Of a DNA stretch of 64,000 nt, positions 60,151 to 64,000 are shown one piece after another. The notes under the pieces are model-generated. The model saw nothing but the letters and a program-made list of their open reading frames with translations. It searched no databases and was not told the origin of the DNA. The position numbers and the translations under genes are program-made. The DNA lies in NCBI RefSeq assembly GCF_014637795.1, contig NZ_BMFD01000007.1:1-64000 (forward strand), in the 5' to 3' direction. Position 1 is the stretch's first letter, and every line of letters starts with the position of its first letter. Source of the stretch: Belliella aquatica. Lineage in GTDB: Bacteria > Bacteroidota > Bacteroidia > Cytophagales > Cyclobacteriaceae.

Positions 60151-60411
60151 ATTTTTAGCGCCAATAAATCTTAAAGGGTATTTGAAATTTGAGGTTTTGA
60201 TCAGAAAGGAGGATGTTGGAGGTCTTCATGTTAAGACAGACTCACTGAAAATTGTTTGAGATATGATTAAGCGCGCATAATCTTATGCTGAAACAATTGC
60301 CCCCTATTTTTCACACTTCTTAACTTCCCTTAATTATTCTTAAGATAAAGGAAGATTTATTATAACTATTTTTATGGCTGCAAGTTATTTAAATCTATAA
60401 TTGTTGCTCGT
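60151..60411. other. Spacer with a large imperfect hairpin
   Basis: At 60250-60298 AATTGTTT pairs with AAACAATT, and inside it GATTA with TAATC around a GCGCGC centre, a 49-base imperfect palindrome. It could be a regulatory site, a structured RNA or another small palindromic element. No ORF of note in the rest. Confidence 0.35.
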
Positions 60412-60579
60412 ATGTGGAAATTCAGAAAAAGCAAAGGTTCGGAATTAGCTGAAAGTTATAAAAAAGGTTGGGAACTAGCCCTAAAGCGTCTTGAGAAAAT
60501 CAACCCTCCTGAAAAGTGGTCAGCTGTAGGTATCATAGGGGTAACATCTGAAAAACATTGTTCCACCAGTCAAGGTTAA
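60412..60579 (+). CDS. Small ORF, 55 residues, unknown
   Basis: Reads MWKFRKSKGSELAESYKKG, then WELALKRLEKINPPEKWSAV and a tail ending in CSTSQG. The first 40 residues look like an amphipathic basic helix with coding-like codon use; the tail looks less natural and could result from a frameshift or truncation. It is too short to place in a family. It lies 34 bases upstream of a second small ORF in the same direction, after the palindrome-rich spacer. Either a real small protein or the fragment of an older gene. Confidence 0.4.
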   Translation: MWKFRKSKGSELAESYKKGWELALKRLEKINPPEKWSAVGIIGVTSEKHCSTSQG

Positions 60580-60613
60580 AAAGGGGTAAATGAGAATTTG
60601 AAGTTTTAAACTT

Positions 60614-60781
60614 ATGCCAAAAAGAACCTCTGTCAATGACGTGAAGAAACTCGAAGATTTGAACGATTTGAGTGAGATTGTGGTGGATAAGCGCAATGAA
60701 AAAAGAGCTGATGCCAAAAAAGAAAGGCGCAATCGGCATTATGTCAAGCTTCTGATCAAACAAGAAATTAAGGATCTTTGA
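60614..60781 (+). CDS. Small charged ORF, 55 residues, unknown
   Basis: Reads MPKRTSVNDVKKLEDLNDLS, then EIVVDKRNEKRADAKKERRN and a tail ending KQEIKDL. About half of the residues are charged, suggesting a helical, possibly nucleic-acid-binding peptide. Codon use looks real for this genome (few rare codons, good wobble pattern), and the opposite-strand ORFs over it look like shadows. No family recognised. It follows the 60412 ORF by 34 bases and may be co-transcribed. Confidence 0.45.
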   Translation: MPKRTSVNDVKKLEDLNDLSEIVVDKRNEKRADAKKERRNRHYVKLLIKQEIKDL

Positions 60782-60827
60782 CGAGAAGCTTATGATGAAG
60801 TCTTGGATTCTTATGAATGATTTTTAA

Positions 60828-61088
60828 TTATTTCAAGCTCATTTCAAAGTCTTTCCCTTTTAAGTTTACGACAATCCATTTAAGAATTAAGAATAAGATC
60901 AATCCGTTTAGACCAAATAAGAATGCATTCTGAACCAAAAAGTCAAACTTTTCGAGGAGTTCTAATTTTGATTGAATTTTAAAGAAGTCATAGAGGCCTG
61001 AGAAGATTCGTAATATTCCACCAAAAAGCAGAAGGTAAGCAATCACACTGAGTCCTTTGAGATTCCCGAACTTAAATTGAATTTTCAT
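60828..61088 (-). CDS. Small two-helix membrane protein, unknown
   Basis: 86 residues: a basic start (MKIQFKFGNLKG), helix one LSVIAYLLLFGGILRIFSGLY, an amphipathic middle (FFKIQSKLELLEKFDFLVQN), helix two AFLFGLNGLILFLILKWIVV, and a short charged tail. It has the shape of small inner-membrane proteins of unknown function. A TACCTTTG box matching the -7 consensus lies at 61115-61122, 27 bases upstream. Divergent from the Crp-like regulator across 112 bases. Confidence 0.6.
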   Translation of the reverse strand: MKIQFKFGNLKGLSVIAYLLLFGGILRIFSGLYDFFKIQSKLELLEKFDFLVQNAFLFGLNGLILFLILKWIVVNLKGKDFEMSLK

Positions 61089-61200
61089 TTTGTCTTTATA
61101 TTTAGTTTGTTTGACAAAGGTATTGCACCAAACAAACCTAAAAATTGATCTATGTTAAGTTAATGCTTATCTTGAAGATTAAACTGAACATCAACCCTCT

Positions 61201-61815
61201 ATGGAGAGAACATTTTCAGATGATGAGTACAAGCTTCATCTCATTCAAGCTCGGGAATTACTATATGACTATTTGCCATTGACAGACGAGCAATGGGAGG
61301 TTTTCAAGCAGGGCTTCAAAATTAGAAAATACCACAAAGGGGATTTTATCTTGAGTGAAGGGGAAAATGAAAGGTTTCTTTCCATTGTGATTTCAGGCTG
61401 TACAAGACATTATCTAATGCTAAAAGGAGAAGAAAAATCATTTGACTTTTCCTTTCAGCACGAGTTTAGCTGTTCTTATTCAAGCTTTATTCAACAAGAA
61501 CCTTCTCGATTTTTCATTCAAGCATTGGATGATTGTGTTTTAGCCTCTATTCATTACGATTTTCTGCAAGAACTTTATCTGCATTATCCAGAAAGCAATA
61601 AGTTTGGAAGGACAGCTGTGGAACAGTATTACATCTGGAGAGAACTAAGAGAAATTTCTTTGATGACGGAATCTGCTCAAGAAAGGTATCTCAGATTGAT
61701 GGAAAAACACCCCATATACTTAGCGCAAGTACCCTTAAAGTACCTGGCTTCCTATCTCAATATCAAACCTGAGTCATTGAGTAGAATCAGGAAAAAACTT
61801 TTTGAAGAGCGATAG
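61201..61815 (+). CDS. Crp/Fnr family transcriptional regulator
   Basis: 204 residues. The cyclic-nucleotide-binding-like beta-roll is at about 30-130 (YHKGDFILSEGENERFLSIVISGCTRHY). The Arg and Glu that bind cAMP in E. coli Crp are not conserved, so cAMP binding is doubtful. The C-terminal winged helix is at about 160-204 (AQVPLKYLASYLNIKPESLSRIRKKL). This form is common in Bacteroidota. It lies 78 bases upstream of the beta-barrel gene on the same strand and may regulate it or the divergent small membrane gene. Confidence 0.9.
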   Translation: MERTFSDDEYKLHLIQARELLYDYLPLTDEQWEVFKQGFKIRKYHKGDFILSEGENERFLSIVISGCTRHYLMLKGEEKSFDFSFQHEFSCSYSSFIQQEPSRFFIQALDDCVLASIHYDFLQELYLHYPESNKFGRTAVEQYYIWRELREISLMTESAQERYLRLMEKHPIYLAQVPLKYLASYLNIKPESLSRIRKKLFEER

Positions 61816-61893
61816 GACACTTCTTAACATAGGTCAATTTTTGATTTGTAGTTTCATTCCAATTTTGCGGTTGTAAAACAAACAGCTACAAAA

Positions 61894-62604
61894 ATGAAAA
61901 AGATTAAATTAAGCAAAGCATTATTGATCATCGTAATCTTTAATCTGAGCCAGACTCTAAAAGCTCAAAATATTGAGCTCACCTCTAAAAAACCTTATAG
62001 ATCTCAAACTTACTTCAGTTTTGGAGCTGGAGTAAGCTTTCTACGGGGAGTGCCGAATAGCTTCTACCAAGATGGACACAGCAATGTACAGATAGGCTTG
62101 ATGAAAGAAATGCCAATCAACAAAAGAGTCTCTTTTGTAACAGGTTTGGAATTAGAAAGATTAATTTACGATCTTGATTTTTTCCCTATTTTGGATGAAA
62201 ACAACCAAGCATTTACGCAAGCTCCCGATGGAGTCAAATTCACTAGAGTATTCCAAAACAGTTTAAATCTTTCAGCTCAAACAAGAATTTATTTTAAAGA
62301 TAACAGCAGCAAAGAAACGAGCAATATTTTCCTTCAAACGGGATTGAAAGGTGGATATAACCTAAGTACCACCTTCACATACAGAGAAAATGATCAAAAT
62401 GAATCTATCAATTTATCTAACGTAGCCAGCACATTCAATCTTCAAGCGGAATTAATGCTTGGTTTTAAAGGCAATTATTTCAAAAAACTGGAAATCCTCA
62501 ACGCTTCAAGTTTTGGAGTTACTTATCAATTCCACTCACCACTGAAGGCACGTAATGTAGAGAATATAAGACCTCTGAATTTGACTTGGAGATTTCTATT
62601 TTAA
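61894..62604 (+). CDS. Outer-membrane beta-barrel protein, unknown function
   Basis: 236 residues with signal peptide ending LKAQ (about residue 25). The rest alternates polar and aromatic residues as in eight- to ten-stranded barrels (YFSFGAGVSFLRGV, VSFVTGLELERLIYDLDF, NLSAQTRIYFKD, NIFLQTGLKGGYNLSTTF, NLQAELMLGFKG) and ends in LTWRFLF with a terminal Phe, as expected for assembly by BamA. Resembles PorT-like small barrels but no firm family. A near-consensus -7 (CAATTTTG) lies about 30 bases upstream, so it may have its own promoter. Confidence 0.75.
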   Translation: MKKIKLSKALLIIVIFNLSQTLKAQNIELTSKKPYRSQTYFSFGAGVSFLRGVPNSFYQDGHSNVQIGLMKEMPINKRVSFVTGLELERLIYDLDFFPILDENNQAFTQAPDGVKFTRVFQNSLNLSAQTRIYFKDNSSKETSNIFLQTGLKGGYNLSTTFTYRENDQNESINLSNVASTFNLQAELMLGFKGNYFKKLEILNASSFGVTYQFHSPLKARNVENIRPLNLTWRFLF

Positions 62605-62838
62605 AATTTATGATTATCTGCTATGACATCTGTCTACGAAAATTTTACTTATTGACTTGCTGATAATAGTTCTCTAAACGTACAAGTGTCAACAGACAAT
62701 AGCTGATTGAATGAACTTCATACAATATTACAAATCGCTACTAGTAACAAAGCGGATAATCATAAAAAATAATAAGCTTTTCTTTTAGATAAAGACTAAG
62801 CCACAATCAATCGAATAAATCCCAATTCAAACTAGAAT
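62605..62838. other. Spacer containing dispersed repeat copy 8
   Basis: Apart from the repeat at 62686-62770 this AT-rich spacer shows no gene or clear regulatory site. Confidence 0.4.
62686..62770 (+). repeat. Dispersed ~110-base repeat, copy 8
   Basis: gtgtcaacagacaatagctg, attgaatgaacttcatac, aatattacaaatcgctac, tagtaacaaagcggataatc. Same block order as the other copies, without the GTCGAC-rich head. Confidence 0.55.
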
Positions 62839-62873
62839 AAATAGAGACTGTCTTAAAAATGACTGTCTCTATT
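62839..62873 (-). terminator. Probable terminator of the glycosyltransferase operon
   Basis: AATAGAGAC-T-GTC and GAC-T-GTCTCTATT form a 12-bp stem with one T-T mismatch, immediately after the GT2 stop on the minus strand. The following T run is weak. Confidence 0.5.
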
Positions 62874-62874
62874 T

Positions 62875-63654
62875 TCATTTACCAAGCCATTTCATTAAAG
62901 TATTATAAGGCTTTGACCAAGTACGCTGAAACCTGAGTGGTCCATTGAGTTCTCGCTCAAAAAAATCTGCATGTTTGGCATTCAAATAAGCTATTCGCTG
63001 TCTTTTCTTCGTATTGGTCCCAGTCTTTTTCCTTTTACTTTCGGGAGTCATTCTATAGTAAAAACCGATAAATGGAAGCTGCACGACTTCCCCCCCATTT
63101 TTGAGCATTTTGATCCAAAATTCCCAGTCTTCTCTACCCATCACCATATCCTCTGAAAATCCTCCAACTGCTTCAAAATCCTGCTTTCTGAATAAGGAAG
63201 CAACAAAAATCATGTTGTCACGCGCAAGCTGATAGCTAGAAAAGGGCTTTAATTTCCAAAACTTCTCCCCTGCCTCAGAGAATTTCACTGCCTTGCAGTA
63301 CACTACTTTTACGCTTGGCTTATTTCTTAGTGTATCAATGGCCTTTTCTATGTATTCAGGAGCTATTTTATCATCCCCATCCAATGGTAGAATTATTTCT
63401 CCTGATGCAGCTTTGACACCTGTATTTCTTGCTTTTGCAACACCTCCGTTTTTTTGGTCGATGACATTGATTTCTGCGTGAGCCTTTTTAAGCTGCTCGG
63501 CGATCAGCAAGGAATCATCAGTGGAACCATCATTGACGATGATGATTTCAAGCGGTCTATAAGTAGAAGTCAATACAGAATCGACTGTTTCCCTTAGATA
63601 CTTCCCCTGATTGTAGCATGGAATGACGACTGATACCATTTCATTATTCATCAT
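62875..63654 (-). CDS. Family 2 glycosyltransferase
   Basis: 259 residues, GT-A fold: VSVVIPCYNQGKYLRETVDSV at the N-terminus, IIIVNDGSTDDS for UDP-sugar binding, VAKARNTGVKAASG, LPLDGDD as the DxD metal motif, and GREDWEFWIKMLKNGG with the catalytic-base-like ED. Probably adds a sugar to a surface polysaccharide or O-antigen. The start codon overlaps the upstream methyltransferase stop by four bases (ATGA), so it belongs to a polysaccharide operon that enters from beyond the window edge. Confidence 0.93.
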   Translation of the reverse strand: MMNNEMVSVVIPCYNQGKYLRETVDSVLTSTYRPLEIIIVNDGSTDDSLLIAEQLKKAHAEINVIDQKNGGVAKARNTGVKAASGEIILPLDGDDKIAPEYIEKAIDTLRNKPSVKVVYCKAVKFSEAGEKFWKLKPFSSYQLARDNMIFVASLFRKQDFEAVGGFSEDMVMGREDWEFWIKMLKNGGEVVQLPFIGFYYRMTPESKRKKTGTNTKKRQRIAYLNAKHADFFERELNGPLRFQRTWSKPYNTLMKWLGK

Positions 63655-64000
63655 GCAAAATATTTTTGGAATTGTATATTCTCTTTTTTTAGAGCCAATG
63701 TATTTGGTCCAAACTTTCTCGTATTGTAACCTGCATCTCTCAATTTTTTGAGATAGGTTTGATAGTCAGATTCCTCTAAACCAACATTTTCAAATATGAT
63801 GGCTTCTGGATTGGTATTTTCAATATCAAATATCCTAATAACTTCTAAATCATAACCTTCCGCATCAATCTGCAGGAGATCTATTTTTCCAATTCCAAAT
63901 TTCTTTAACAAGGTTTTAGGAGAAATGACTTCAACATTTTCTTCGCTGATCCATTTGCTTTTATCTTGAGGAATTTCAATCCCAAACTTTGAACAATTGA
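63651..64000 (-). CDS. FkbM-family methyltransferase (partial, start beyond the window)
   Basis: The frame is open to the window end, so only the C-terminal part (about 115 residues) is seen. It contains KIDLLQIDAEGYDLEVIRIF followed by PEAIIFENVGL, the hallmark of FkbM methyltransferases, which O-methylate sugars or polyketides. Upstream codons (NCSKFGIEIPQDKSKW) continue the frame to position 64000. It is coupled to the downstream glycosyltransferase and suggests methylation of a surface glycan. Confidence 0.88.
   Translation of the reverse strand, partial: NCSKFGIEIPQDKSKWISEENVEVISPKTLLKKFGIGKIDLLQIDAEGYDLEVIRIFDIENTNPEAIIFENVGLEESDYQTYLKKLRDAGYNTRKFGPNTLALKKENIQFQKYFA

Noticed and set aside
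60520-60763. 70- and 76-codon minus-strand ORFs
   Set aside because: They are antisense to the small plus-strand ORF at 60614, whose codon use looks more natural.

Overview
The window reads as chromosome of a Bacteroidota member, most likely order Cytophagales and family Cyclobacteriaceae. The evidence is two SusC/SusD outer-membrane pairs, a gliding-type gldA-gldF-gldG ABC cluster, LytTR and HisKA_2 signalling, AT-rich spacers, little sign of Shine-Dalgarno sequences, and an ompA promoter of the Bacteroidota type (TTG, 18 bases, TAAATTTG). The genus is inference; no rRNA gene lies in the window.

Layout. 1-9,700: dnaN, an intergenic palindromic element, gldAFG, a secreted hypothetical protein, purine nucleoside phosphorylase and rsmG, all on the minus strand. 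8,336-24,922: a long minus-strand array running SusC, SusD, a roughly 1,100-residue FG-GAP/ASPIC lipoprotein, a small lipoprotein, two more such giant lipoproteins, then a vanadium-haloperoxidase/PAP2-like lipoprotein. This is the strongest candidate for a little-described system. 25,425-33,600: a DUF5686-type protein, a lone histidine kinase, Dps, a NatAB-like ABC exporter and a secreted hypothetical protein. 33,668-38,722: a housekeeping block (M42-like peptidase, hpt, adk, obg, grpE, dnaJ); the DnaJ has lost two of its four zinc motifs. 38,895-44,548: ompA, upp, a Ca/Na exchanger, a small membrane protein and a TPR histidine kinase.

44,600-47,460 is repeat-rich: four tandem copies of a roughly 110-base repeat, a small TonB-domain protein, and about 950 bases of G-rich imperfect tandem repeat, ending at a LytTR response regulator. 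An initiator tRNA-Met follows, then a large membrane protein of the SpecificRecomb family. 50,580-57,515 holds a TetR regulator with a 22-base palindrome, divergent from a second SusC/SusD pair with a secreted phosphodiesterase and a small membrane protein. The end carries a family-39 glycosyltransferase convergent with a PAP2 phosphatase, small ORFs, a Crp-like regulator with an outer-membrane barrel protein, and the start of a surface-polysaccharide locus (GT2 and a truncated FkbM methyltransferase).

Four further copies of the roughly 110-base repeat, all in the same orientation, sit between 47.5 and 62.8 kb. Functions are assigned from protein motifs read by eye; no database search was run.
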